Below, piece by piece: positions 1 to 7,580 of a stretch of DNA of 17,405 nucleotides. The notes beneath the pieces are model-generated. The model saw only the letters and a program-made list of their open reading frames with translations, did no database searches and had not been told where the DNA came from. The position numbers were made by a program, and so were the translations under genes. The stretch's first letter is position 1. Every line of letters begins with the position of its first letter. Source of the stretch: Granulosicoccus sp964437945 (GTDB lineage: Bacteria > Pseudomonadota > Gammaproteobacteria > Granulosicoccales > Granulosicoccaceae); NCBI GenBank assembly GCA_964437945.1, contig CAYTJF010000115.1, positions 1-17,405 of the forward strand, read 5' to 3'.

Positions 1-2
1 AG

Positions 3-1022
3 TTTGGAAAAAGGTTAAGAATAAGTCTGGGACTAAGGCTAAAAAATTTAGTTGCCTTGGTAGCGACTGGCACATTGAGCATGGCAATGGGCATCGTTGC
101 GCCGGCTATGGCGGCTGATCCTGTTACGGTCTACATGGCAGCCCCGCAAGCTATTGTTGATGAGATGGTCCCGATGTTTCGTGAGCAGTCGGGTATGGAG
201 GTTGAAATTGTCAAGGCTGGCACCGGTGAATTAATGAACCGCATCAAGGCCGAGGGAGAGGGCAACGGCGCCGACGTTATCTGGAGTGTTGGTGGCGCGG
301 TTCTCGATGCCAATGCCGAATTGTTCGAAACCTATGAGCCGGCTGAGGCTGATAAAATCAATCCGAGTCTGCGGCCAAGCACATGGTTGCCATTCACTGC
401 CGTGGTCAGTGTATTTATTGTCAATGAGAGCAAGCTTGACGGAAAGCCGATTCCGCAAAGCTGGGCAGACCTGGCAAAACCTGAATACAGTGAAATGATC
501 TCATCTGCACGTGCCGATAAATCCGGATCTTCCTATATTCAGCTTGCCACTGTATTGCAGGCCTTTGGAGAAGAGAAAGGCTGGGAAGTGTACAAAGGCA
601 TACTCGGCAATTTCATTCTGTCCAACAGCTCGGGCGCTGTGCCGAAGTTTGTCAATGACGGCGAGCTGGCCGTTGGTGTGACACTCGAAGATGCGGCGCT
701 TCGTTTCAAACTCGGTGGTGGTCCGGTGCAAATTGTTTATCCATCCGAAGGTACATCGATTGTGCCAGATGGAATGGCACTGCTCAAAGGTGCGAAAAAC
801 GCAGAAGGCGGCAAGGCGTTTCTTGATTTCATGAATTCCAAGGATGCGCAGACCGTGGTTGCATCAGTGGGCAGAAGACCCGTTCGCAGCGATGTGGAAT
901 CTGTGCCTGAACTCACACCGCTGGCAGATTTTCCTGCCATTGATTATGACGGCACCTGGGCTGCAGAAAACAGGGATAAACTGGTTGAGGCCTGGGGTGA
1001 AATGCTGCTTGAAGTTCAGTAG
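3..1022 (+). CDS. ABC transporter periplasmic substrate-binding protein, Fe3+/phosphonate/sugar-phosphate type (5'-partial)
   Basis: Soluble periplasmic receptor of an ABC importer, family 1 extracellular solute-binding fold as in FbpA/AfuA/PhnS/PgtC. The reading frame is open from the window edge. Residues upstream of the first possible TTG start at 57 are rich in Arg/Lys and form a natural signal-peptide n-region, followed by a hydrophobic stretch and an Ala-X-Ala site ending just before ADPVTVY. The true start is therefore upstream of the window and the TTG at 57 is not used. The mature part has the type II binding-protein layout: an early VTVYMAAP strand, an ADVIWSVGG ligand-loop region, a PQSWADL hinge-like segment, and a C-terminal helix. 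It is followed by a strong terminator and then by its ATPase and permease. Relatives bind ferric iron, aminoethylphosphonate, phosphoglycerate or sugar phosphates. I see no tyrosine pair that would settle iron binding, so the ligand is unknown. Confidence 0.85.
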   Translation, partial: FGKRLRISLGLRLKNLVALVATGTLSMAMGIVAPAMAADPVTVYMAAPQAIVDEMVPMFREQSGMEVEIVKAGTGELMNRIKAEGEGNGADVIWSVGGAVLDANAELFETYEPAEADKINPSLRPSTWLPFTAVVSVFIVNESKLDGKPIPQSWADLAKPEYSEMISSARADKSGSSYIQLATVLQAFGEEKGWEVYKGILGNFILSNSSGAVPKFVNDGELAVGVTLEDAALRFKLGGGPVQIVYPSEGTSIVPDGMALLKGAKNAEGGKAFLDFMNSKDAQTVVASVGRRPVRSDVESVPELTPLADFPAIDYDGTWAAENRDKLVEAWGEMLLEVQ

Positions 1023-1051
1023 ATTCAATAGTGTTTGAAACCAGACTTAAG

Positions 1052-1083
1052 GGCTGTTGAGTGATCCTGCTCAACAGCCTTTT
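1052..1083 (+). terminator. Intrinsic terminator/attenuator between binding protein and ATPase
   Basis: A perfect 10-bp stem (GGCTGTTGAG at 1052-1061 with CTCAACAGCC at 1070-1079) closes an 8-nt loop and is followed at once by TTTT. It lies 29 bases after the binding-protein stop and before the ATPase start. Such hairpins commonly lower downstream transcription so that binding protein exceeds membrane components. It also argues that an upstream TTG start for the ATPase (at 1057, inside the stem) is wrong. Confidence 0.85.
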
Positions 1084-1113
1084 GTCGTTTTAACGTTTAT
1101 AACTGGCAACACA

Positions 1114-2208
1114 GTGGCACGGGTTCAGATTACCAATATCAAGAAAAGCTATGGCTCGGTCATTGCACTCCAGGATATTTCGCTCGATATTCCAAGCGGC
1201 TCCTTCTATACATTGCTTGGCCCGAGTGGTTGTGGAAAAACCACGCTGCTCAGAACCATTGCCGGTTTTCATCAACAGGATCAAGGCTCTGTGCAGGTCG
1301 ATGGGCAGTCGCTGGACAGGGTGCCTGTTCATAAGCGAAACATCGGCATGGTGTTTCAGGATTACGCTATTTTTCCACATTTGTCGGTTGCGAAAAATAT
1401 CGCGTTTGGCTTAAAGCAACACAAGGTACCTCGGTCGGAAATTCAATCGCGGGTCAGCGATATTCTAAAAGTAGTACAACTCGATCAACTTCAGTTACGT
1501 ATGCCGCACGAGCTCAGCGGTGGTCAGCAGCAGCGGGTTGGACTTGCCCGGGCACTGGTGACCAACCCGAAGGTGCTGTTGATGGATGAACCATTGTCTA
1601 ATCTGGATGCCCAGCTCAGAATCGATTTGCGCACCGAGCTTCGAGCCGTGCAACAGAAGCTTGGTATAACAACAATCTATGTTACCCACGATCAGGAAGA
1701 AGCGTTAGAGATGTCAGATTTTGTTTGCGTCATGCATAAAGGGGTCATCCAGCAAAGTGCTGCACCATGGAGTATCTACAATGAACCTGCCAATCGTTTC
1801 GTTGCCTCATTTGTTGGTACCAATAATTTTCTACCGTTGAGCGAAGAATCTGGACAGCTGAAAATAGGCGGAACGCGGACTGATATACCTGCCAGCGGCC
1901 TGTCGGTGGATGCTGTGGAAAATGCGGTTGCCTCGTTTCGTCCGGAACATGTACGTTTGCATCTGCAAGGTGATACTGCAACGCAACCTGATTCATACAT
2001 TCATATGCCAGCAACAGTCCTGCATCATAGTTTTGCAGGCAGGGAACTCAGGCTGACAGTCAAGACTTCTGATAATGCTTCAGTGCAGATTATCAGCGAA
2101 CCTAAAAAAGAGTATGTATCGTTAAGTGAAGGCTCGCGTGTTGGGCTCGCCATTAATAAAAACAAGATCAGCTTTTTTCAAACCGGCGACACAGGAAAGC
2201 GTCTGTGA
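1114..2208 (+). CDS. ABC transporter ATP-binding protein (Fbp/Pot-like importer ATPase)
   Basis: Cytoplasmic ATPase that powers the importer encoded around it. From the GTG at 1114 it is 364 residues and starts MARVQITNIKKSYG, the usual beginning of this family. The frame is open further upstream to a TTG at 1057, but that lies inside the terminator stem and would add 19 unconserved residues. Visible motifs are Walker A GPSGCGKTT (36-44), Q-loop Gln82, signature LSGGQ (134-138), Walker B LLMDEP (155-160), D-loop SNLD (162-165) and H-loop His192. The C-terminal third (about 240-364) fits a TOBE regulatory domain. Its stop overlaps the permease start by 4 bases, indicating translational coupling. 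Substrate specificity cannot be read from the ATPase. Confidence 0.93.
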   Translation: MARVQITNIKKSYGSVIALQDISLDIPSGSFYTLLGPSGCGKTTLLRTIAGFHQQDQGSVQVDGQSLDRVPVHKRNIGMVFQDYAIFPHLSVAKNIAFGLKQHKVPRSEIQSRVSDILKVVQLDQLQLRMPHELSGGQQQRVGLARALVTNPKVLLMDEPLSNLDAQLRIDLRTELRAVQQKLGITTIYVTHDQEEALEMSDFVCVMHKGVIQQSAAPWSIYNEPANRFVASFVGTNNFLPLSEESGQLKIGGTRTDIPASGLSVDAVENAVASFRPEHVRLHLQGDTATQPDSYIHMPATVLHHSFAGRELRLTVKTSDNASVQIISEPKKEYVSLSEGSRVGLAINKNKISFFQTGDTGKRL

Positions 2209-3887
2209 CATCGGCGGTAACTTACCGAGGCTCATGGCTTCAGAAGCTTAAACCGGACTTCTGGACTGGAGTGCTGATCGCAACGATTATCAGCATCGCC
2301 ATACTGCTTTTTCTACCCATAGGCAAAGTGTTTCTGTTGAGTTTTGCTGACGCTGATACCGGCCAGTTCACGCTGGCAAACTATGCCAAGATTCTTGGAC
2401 ACAAGTACTACCTTGCTGCACTTAAAAATACAATGATTGTCGGGGTGCTGGGCATGCTCGGTGCCTGTCTGCTGGGCATTCCGTTGGCGTATTGCATGTC
2501 GCGTTACCACATTCCGGGCAAAGCGCTGATATCGACTTTGGCTGTGCTGGCACTCGTATCACCACCGTTCATTGGTGCTTATGCGTGGATAATGATTTTC
2601 GGTGCAAATGGTGTGGTAACCAATTGGTTCGAGTATTTCGGTATTAGTACGCCAACGATATATGGGTATACTGGAATCGTATTGGTGTTCAGTTTAAAAT
2701 TCTATCCGTTCGTGTATCTGATGACCGAAAGCGCGTTTTCGTCGATCAATAAAAGTCTGGAAGAGGCGGCGGAGAATCTTGGTTGCACGGCATTTCAACG
2801 TTTCCGGCAGGTGACGTTACCGCTGGTTTTCCCTGCCGTGAGCACCGGCGCCATACTGAGCTTTGTGTTGTCGATTGCCGATTTCGGAACACCGTCAATT
2901 ATTGGTCGCAAAGTTCGCACACTCTCTACCGTTGCCTACAGTCAATACACATCCGAACTGGGTGGACCCCCAACGCTTGCCGTTACCATATCGATGTTGA
3001 TGATTGGCATATCGATTGTTGCTGTGTTGCTGCAACGCCATATTATGTCCAAACGGCGTTATGCCAGTTCACTGACAAATGTATCAAGACCAGTTAAATT
3101 GCGCGGTTGGCGTTCATGGCTGGTAACCGTGCTTTGCTACACCATCGTACTGTGCAGTGTGATTCCGTCCGTTGTTGTTATCTATACCTCTTTTCTTGAA
3201 ACCAAAGGACCCGTGTTTACCGGTGGGTTCGGTCTGAATAGCTATGAACGCGTGATACATGAAATTTCACGCGCAGTGGTAAACAGTTTTGCGTTTGCCG
3301 GCACAGCTGTCTTGTTCATTGCCTTGGTCAGCGGCATGATCTCCTACCTTATTGTGCGTAGAGAGGGCCGTGTGTCTGGCATGCTCGATACGATACTGAT
3401 GGTGCCCTATCTTGTACCCGGTATTGTTTTAGCTATAGGCTTTGTAACTACGTTCAACCGATGGCCTGCGGATCTGGTGGCCACCAGTGCCATTATTATT
3501 CTGGTTCTTTTTATCAGGCGACTGCCTTATGGTGTTCGGTCAACGACTTCCAGCCTGCGTCAGGTAAAACCGTCGATAGAAGAGGCTGCTGCAAGTCTGG
3601 GTGCAAGCCCGATCAGGGTATTTGCGTTTGTGACGATTCCGCTCATTGTGCCCGGGTTGATAGCCGGCGCCATGATGAGTTTTATAACTGCTATTAATGA
3701 GCTGTCGGCAACACTTATTCTATATACCGGTAAAACCATCACCATGCCGGTACATATTTATGTCTCGGTACTTGACGGTGAATTTGGTATTGCCGCTGCG
3801 CTCTCCACCATACTGCTTGCCAGCACCGGCATATGTGTGTTCGTGGTATTTCTATTGAGCAATGGAAAGAAAAGTGCTTTTCTGTAA
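2205..3887 (+). CDS. ABC transporter permease, fused two-domain (FbpB-like)
   Basis: Inner-membrane channel of the importer. The two permease halves are fused into one 560-residue chain, as in FbpB/AfuB-type iron or anion transporters. Roughly 12 hydrophobic segments are visible. Two EAA loops, which dock the ATPase, are present: EEAAENLG near residues 186-193 and EEAAASLG near 459-466, each followed by a TLP/TIP-L-x-x-PG/PA-like continuation. The GTG start overlaps the ATPase stop (GTGA), and an AGGAAAG ribosome site lies about 8 bases upstream. With one ATPase gene and one fused permease gene the complex would be one permease chain on an ATPase homodimer. It is the last transport gene before two soluble enzymes. 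Confidence 0.92.
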   Translation: MTSAVTYRGSWLQKLKPDFWTGVLIATIISIAILLFLPIGKVFLLSFADADTGQFTLANYAKILGHKYYLAALKNTMIVGVLGMLGACLLGIPLAYCMSRYHIPGKALISTLAVLALVSPPFIGAYAWIMIFGANGVVTNWFEYFGISTPTIYGYTGIVLVFSLKFYPFVYLMTESAFSSINKSLEEAAENLGCTAFQRFRQVTLPLVFPAVSTGAILSFVLSIADFGTPSIIGRKVRTLSTVAYSQYTSELGGPPTLAVTISMLMIGISIVAVLLQRHIMSKRRYASSLTNVSRPVKLRGWRSWLVTVLCYTIVLCSVIPSVVVIYTSFLETKGPVFTGGFGLNSYERVIHEISRAVVNSFAFAGTAVLFIALVSGMISYLIVRREGRVSGMLDTILMVPYLVPGIVLAIGFVTTFNRWPADLVATSAIIILVLFIRRLPYGVRSTTSSLRQVKPSIEEAAASLGASPIRVFAFVTIPLIVPGLIAGAMMSFITAINELSATLILYTGKTITMPVHIYVSVLDGEFGIAAALSTILLASTGICVFVVFLLSNGKKSAFL

Positions 3888-3920
3888 TTCGTGTTTTTTT
3901 CGAGGCTGTCTTGGCCTGTC

Positions 3921-4841
3921 ATGGCACTGACTCTGGTTATACTGGCAGCGGGTAAGGGCACAAGATTTGGAGGTGATAAACCGCTGGCGGCCGTCGGTCC
4001 TGTCGGACAGTCGTTGTTCGAGTACAGCGTATACGATGCAATAAAGGCCGGGTTTGAACATATTATCTTTGTCATAAACGAACAACGTGACACAACCGAG
4101 TTCTCCAGCAGATTGCAGCAATACGGCAACGCGTTACGAGTCGACTTTGTTGTTCAGCATTCAAGCGGCTTTATGGACAACGACAATGGCGAGCATCCTG
4201 AACCATCGCGAACAAAACCCTGGGGAACAGCTCAGGCGGTACTCGTTTGTAAACAATATATCTCCAATCCTTTTGTTGTAATCAACGCCGATGATTATTT
4301 CGGTACTCAAGGGTTCAAGTCTATCGGCCAGTATCTCAACGAGCATGAACAAAATCCCAAAGCGTGTGCTCTGGTGGGTTATAAACTAAAAAATACGCTA
4401 AGTCTCTCAGGTGGAGTGAACCGTGGTGTGTGTTCGGTTGGCGGTGATGGCTTGCTTGAATCTGTGAGTGAAGTCAGGAACATCCAGACAGACAAATCGC
4501 AAATACTTCGATACGACAATTCGGATGTGAATGAACCTATTAAAATGGATTCGCTCGTATCGATGACATTCTGGGGTTTCCAGCCGGCTGTTTTCTCTGT
4601 GTTTGAAAAAGAGTTTAAGGCTTTCTTAAAAAATACCAGCGATCTTGTTGAAGATGAGTACACCCTTCCGGAGGTGGTTGATCTGGCTATTCGTAACGGT
4701 GAGGCTACTTTCAAGGTTTTACAAAGCACAGAGAAATGGAAAGGGATTACCTACGCCGCAGATCTTGAAGCAGTGCAATTGTATTTTCAGGAATTGACAG
4801 ATGCTGGAATATACCCACACAAGTTGGCTAATAGCAGTTAG
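3921..4841 (+). CDS. Nucleotidyltransferase (NTP-transferase/sugar-phosphate nucleotidylyltransferase-like)
   Basis: Predicted cytoplasmic enzyme that would couple an NTP to a phosphorylated acceptor, releasing pyrophosphate. From the ATG at 3921 it begins MALTLVILAAGKGTRFGG, the nucleotide-binding signature (GxGTR followed by K) placed at the N-terminus as usual. An earlier in-frame GTG at 3891 would put 10 extra residues before it and is less likely. A second motif, NADDYFG, supplies the metal-binding Asp of the family; EYSVYDAIKAGF and VSMTFWGF match a conserved, poorly characterised subgroup of about 300 residues. It starts 33 bases after the permease stop and is followed 12 bases later by a NUDIX gene. 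The acceptor is not predictable. Its place in an importer operon suggests that it activates or modifies the imported compound or a derivative, but this is inference. Confidence 0.85.
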   Translation: MALTLVILAAGKGTRFGGDKPLAAVGPVGQSLFEYSVYDAIKAGFEHIIFVINEQRDTTEFSSRLQQYGNALRVDFVVQHSSGFMDNDNGEHPEPSRTKPWGTAQAVLVCKQYISNPFVVINADDYFGTQGFKSIGQYLNEHEQNPKACALVGYKLKNTLSLSGGVNRGVCSVGGDGLLESVSEVRNIQTDKSQILRYDNSDVNEPIKMDSLVSMTFWGFQPAVFSVFEKEFKAFLKNTSDLVEDEYTLPEVVDLAIRNGEATFKVLQSTEKWKGITYAADLEAVQLYFQELTDAGIYPHKLANSS

Positions 4842-4853
4842 CGGAAGGTGTAC

Positions 4854-5276
4854 ATGATTGAAGTGGCTACCGCATTGATTTTTGATGCAGATGGAAAATT
4901 GCTGATTTATCTGCGCGACGACAAGCCTGAAATTCCATTTCCGAATCATTGGGATTTGTTTGGTGGCCATGTTGAGCCCGGAGAGACGCCAGAGTTTGCG
5001 CTGGTCAGAGAAGTGCAGGAGGAACTGAATATTGAGCTTGTCGAATATCAGTTCTTCAAAACCTATCATTGTATGGAAGGGGACGCACACCCGAATATCA
5101 AACATGTGTATTTGGCGCGTACCGATCAACAAGCGGATACACTGACGCTGTACGAGGGGCAATATTTACAGGGTATTGAACTGGAACACAGGCATGAATA
5201 CCGGTTTGCCAATATTCTTGGACGCATCATTGATGACTACGCCGATCATAGCGCCGATCATTGTGCAGATTGGTAA
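4854..5276 (+). CDS. NUDIX hydrolase
   Basis: Small cytoplasmic hydrolase of nucleoside-diphosphate-linked compounds. The NUDIX box is visible in residues about 40-62 as G-HVEPG-E-TPEFALV-REVQEELNI; all metal-binding Glu positions (REVQEE) are kept, while the usual Gly near the end is Asn. The ATG at 4854 has a GGAAGG ribosome site at 4843-4848 and is preferred to a GTG at 4848 that overlaps this site. It is 140 residues, normal for a single-domain NUDIX. It directly follows the nucleotidyltransferase, so the pair could make and break an NDP-linked intermediate. The extreme C-terminus is repetitive (DYADHSADHCADW) and encoded by a short tandem repeat. Last gene of operon 1. Confidence 0.9.
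   Translation: MIEVATALIFDADGKLLIYLRDDKPEIPFPNHWDLFGGHVEPGETPEFALVREVQEELNIELVEYQFFKTYHCMEGDAHPNIKHVYLARTDQQADTLTLYEGQYLQGIELEHRHEYRFANILGRIIDDYADHSADHCADW
5241..5271 (+). repeat. 12-bp tandem repeat in the NUDIX 3' end
   Basis: GCCGATCATAGC is followed by GCCGATCATTGT and then a degenerate third unit GCAGATTGG. The repeat encodes the ADHS/ADHC/ADW tail, so the C-terminus length could vary by slippage. Two full units plus a partial one. Confidence 0.6.
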
Positions 5277-5397
5277 GCTGTTTTACTTTGTCAGACGACT
5301 TCTGCCACGTGATTCTGGCTTTGCTGTGTGCTAATTGAACACTGTTTGTCCGCTCGATTGACACCGATTCGACATGCTCGCAATGTGGGTTAGCCTG

Positions 5398-5422
5398 GTT
5401 GGTACAACGAGCTTGATATAAG
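5398..5422 (+). promoter_or_regulatory. Candidate extended -10 promoter for the second operon
   Basis: TATAAG at 5417-5422 is preceded by TGA at 5414-5416, giving an extended -10 element (TGnTATAAT with one mismatch). No good -35 is seen at 16-18 bp upstream, consistent with an extended -10 promoter. A short inverted repeat GTTG-GTA-CAAC at 5398-5408 sits where a -35 or operator would lie. Transcription would begin near 5429, just ahead of the structured leader. Prediction from sequence only. Confidence 0.35.
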
Positions 5423-5444
5423 AAAAACTGTCCGACAATACTGC

Positions 5445-5514
5445 TACCGGGCCTCGCAGGCAATTAATACCGTAAAGCAATGCCGACCTTGATACGGCAG
5501 CCCTTGACCCGGTA
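5445..5514 (+). promoter_or_regulatory. Structured 5' leader (possible cis-regulatory RNA)
   Basis: An outer 7-bp stem TACCGGG (5445-5451) with CCCGGTA (5508-5514) encloses two hairpins: CCT-CGCA-AGG-like (5452-5460) and TGCCG (5481-5485) with CGGCA (5495-5499). A competing pairing CCGTA (5470-5474) with TACGG (5493-5497) shares the 3' arm, so two mutually exclusive folds are possible. It lies within the 299-base gap upstream of the PotD-like gene, after a promoter candidate and about 50 bases before the ribosome site. I do not recognise a known riboswitch class. The remainder of 5277-5575 shows no gene and no clear terminator after the NUDIX gene. Confidence 0.4.
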
Positions 5515-5575
5515 TGCACAAATACGCGAGGATTAACCAGCCAAAACAAAATGTTCACCGATCGAGGGAAATTCA

Positions 5576-6682
5576 ATGGATAGATCAAAACCAATACCGA
5601 ATAGCCGTAGCCTTTTCAGTTTTTTTATTCAGCGCGGTCTCATGCTTGCGATTGTCGCTGGCTCAATGTTGCTTTCGAGTCTGGCAAATGCCGATACCAC
5701 CATTCGTGTGCTTAACTGGCAAGGATATGGTACCGATGAGTCCTGGTCTCTGGAAATGTTTGAAGAGAGCACCGGTATAAAAGTCGAGCATGAAAATTTT
5801 TCTTCCGAGCAGGAAATGTTGACCAAACTGCGCACTAACCCTGGTGCGTACGATGTGGTTTTAATTAATTCAGCATTTACTCTGCAGGCTAAAGATGAAG
5901 ATCTGATCCAGGCGATTGATATGGAAAAAATCAGTAATGCGGCAGATTTGTCCCCGGGTATGTTGGACAACGCTAACTTTCTCGTTGACGGAGAAACGTA
6001 TGGCGTCGCCTGGGTTTGGGGTTTGACCTCATTTGCGGTTAATGACGAAAAGTTTGAAACACCACCAGATACCATCGAAGCGCTATGGGATCCGGCCAAT
6101 GCCGGTCGCGTTGGCTTTCGTGATGACGCTGTGGAAGCTGTGCAACTTGCTGCAATTGCGTTGGGCCAGGATATGAATAATCCATCCGATCTTGATGCGA
6201 TTAAAGAAAAACTTCGTGCACTAAAGCCACAGATCAGAACGTTCTGGTCATCGGAGAACGAGTGGAATCAGTTTCTATCTGCTGGAGAATTTGATCTTGC
6301 CACCTACTGGAGCGGCAGTGCGTCGCGTGCTAAAAATCAATTTGAACTCCCGGTGAGTTTTGTTATTCCCAAAGAAGGTGCAATTGGTTGGTTGGACGGA
6401 TTGTCTGTTGCCAAGGATGCACCCAATGTTGATGCGGCGCATCAGTTTATAAACTGGATGATTGATCCGGAGTTTTATGTCAAATGGGATACCGATGTCG
6501 GTGCGCCTGCCTCGGCGAATGCCAAAGCCAACGCCGGGTTGCCTGAGACGGCGTTTAACCGCGCTGTGCTCGGAGATGCAGAGAAAATTGCCAATGTACA
6601 GTTTATGAATCCGATGAAAGATGAGCTGCGTGAACAACTCCTGGAACTGTGGCAGGAAACGAAGACTTATATGCAGGAATAA
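5576..6682 (+). CDS. PotD-like periplasmic binding protein of an ABC importer
   Basis: Periplasmic receptor related to spermidine/putrescine-binding PotD. The ATG at 5576 has a GAGGGA ribosome site about 8 bases upstream. A long signal peptide (basic n-region, hydrophobic stretch at about 20-36, ANA cleavage site near residue 40) precedes DTTIRVLNWQGY, the typical start of a mature PotD-family protein. STGIKVEHENFSS followed by E-MLTKLR and YDVVLINS follow the family order, and the protein ends with the usual amphipathic helix. At 368 residues it is of normal length. The permeases and ATPase follow, so this opens operon 2. PotD relatives also bind opines, amino-acid derivatives and other cations; the acidic cage that would confirm polyamine binding cannot be judged without alignment. 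Confidence 0.88.
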   Translation: MDRSKPIPNSRSLFSFFIQRGLMLAIVAGSMLLSSLANADTTIRVLNWQGYGTDESWSLEMFEESTGIKVEHENFSSEQEMLTKLRTNPGAYDVVLINSAFTLQAKDEDLIQAIDMEKISNAADLSPGMLDNANFLVDGETYGVAWVWGLTSFAVNDEKFETPPDTIEALWDPANAGRVGFRDDAVEAVQLAAIALGQDMNNPSDLDAIKEKLRALKPQIRTFWSSENEWNQFLSAGEFDLATYWSGSASRAKNQFELPVSFVIPKEGAIGWLDGLSVAKDAPNVDAAHQFINWMIDPEFYVKWDTDVGAPASANAKANAGLPETAFNRAVLGDAEKIANVQFMNPMKDELREQLLELWQETKTYMQE

Positions 6683-6685
6683 ATT

Positions 6686-7558
6686 ATGTCTAACGTTAAA
6701 GCGCGCCACAGCCAACGGCGCGCTTTATCCGTATTGCTTGGCCCTGCCTACCTATGGTTGACCGTTACGATTTTTCTTCCGCTGTCAGCCATGTTGTATT
6801 TCAGCTTTCTCACCCAAACGCCAATGGGCTCAAGAGTGGCCGAGTTTACGCTTGAACACTATCAAGCGTTCGTTCACAAGGATTTTTATCAAACGTTGAT
6901 GTTGCGCTCGTTCAGGCTCGGCGCTGAAGTAACATTTTACTGCTTATTGCTCGGTTTCCCCTGCGCATGGGTATTGGCCAAGACCGTTCGCGGTCGCTGG
7001 CGCGAAGCGTTATTTCTGCTAATAGTTCTGCCATTCTGGAGTAACGCTTTGGTACGCATCTTTTCCTGGACCATGGTTTTGCGCGGAAACGGTGTGCTGG
7101 AAACCGCCGTGAATGCATTGATACCCGGCTTCGGTTCTCTGGGGTTAATGTTTTCCTATCCGGCTATACTTTTGGGGCTGGTACATTCATACGTGCCTTA
7201 TATGATACTCACTTGCTATATTTCACTGCAGACAATTGATGATGAACTTATCGAAGCTGCACGTTCGCTCGGTGCCAGTCGTTTATTGGTGCTGAGAAAA
7301 ATTGTACTGCCATTGGCATTGCCGGGCATATTAGCCGGAGCGGTACTTATTTTTGTCCCTGTTGTTGGCTCTTTTATGGAGCCGCGGATTCTTGGCGGTC
7401 GGCAGGGAACGTTTATCGGGACCGTTATAGAAGATCAATTTACTGCCGTGTTTAACTGGCCACTTGGCGCTGCGTTGTCATTTATTATGTTAGTTATCGT
7501 GTTGTTTATTTTTGCTTGCACCACGCCCTTATTAAAACACTCTGGAAATTTCAGGTAA
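6686..7558 (+). CDS. ABC transporter permease (PotB-like)
   Basis: First inner-membrane subunit of the second importer, 290 residues with about six hydrophobic segments. The EAA loop is visible as EAARSLGASRLLVLRKIVLP near residues 190-210, followed by LPGILAGA. The N-terminal LLGPAYLWLTVTIFLPLSAMLYFSF matches the first transmembrane segment of PotB-type permeases. An AGGAAT ribosome site precedes the ATG, only 3 bases after the binding-protein stop. It would pair with the next gene to form a heterodimeric channel, in contrast to the fused permease of operon 1. Confidence 0.92.
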   Translation: MSNVKARHSQRRALSVLLGPAYLWLTVTIFLPLSAMLYFSFLTQTPMGSRVAEFTLEHYQAFVHKDFYQTLMLRSFRLGAEVTFYCLLLGFPCAWVLAKTVRGRWREALFLLIVLPFWSNALVRIFSWTMVLRGNGVLETAVNALIPGFGSLGLMFSYPAILLGLVHSYVPYMILTCYISLQTIDDELIEAARSLGASRLLVLRKIVLPLALPGILAGAVLIFVPVVGSFMEPRILGGRQGTFIGTVIEDQFTAVFNWPLGAALSFIMLVIVLFIFACTTPLLKHSGNFR

Positions 7559-7580
7559 GGGACCGACTGCTGTCAAAATA

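Noticed and set aside
57..59. TTG as the start of the first binding protein
   Set aside because: The frame is open upstream and supplies the basic n-region of the signal peptide; starting at 57 would leave a signal peptide with no positive charge.
1057..1113. N-terminal extension of the first ATPase from TTG 1057
   Set aside because: It overlaps the perfect terminator stem and adds residues not seen in the family; GTG 1114 gives the usual N-terminus.
5358..5386. Sigma-70 promoter with TTGACA at 5358 and a -10 at 5381
   Set aside because: The hexamer at the right spacing (CAATGT) matches the -10 consensus at only two positions.
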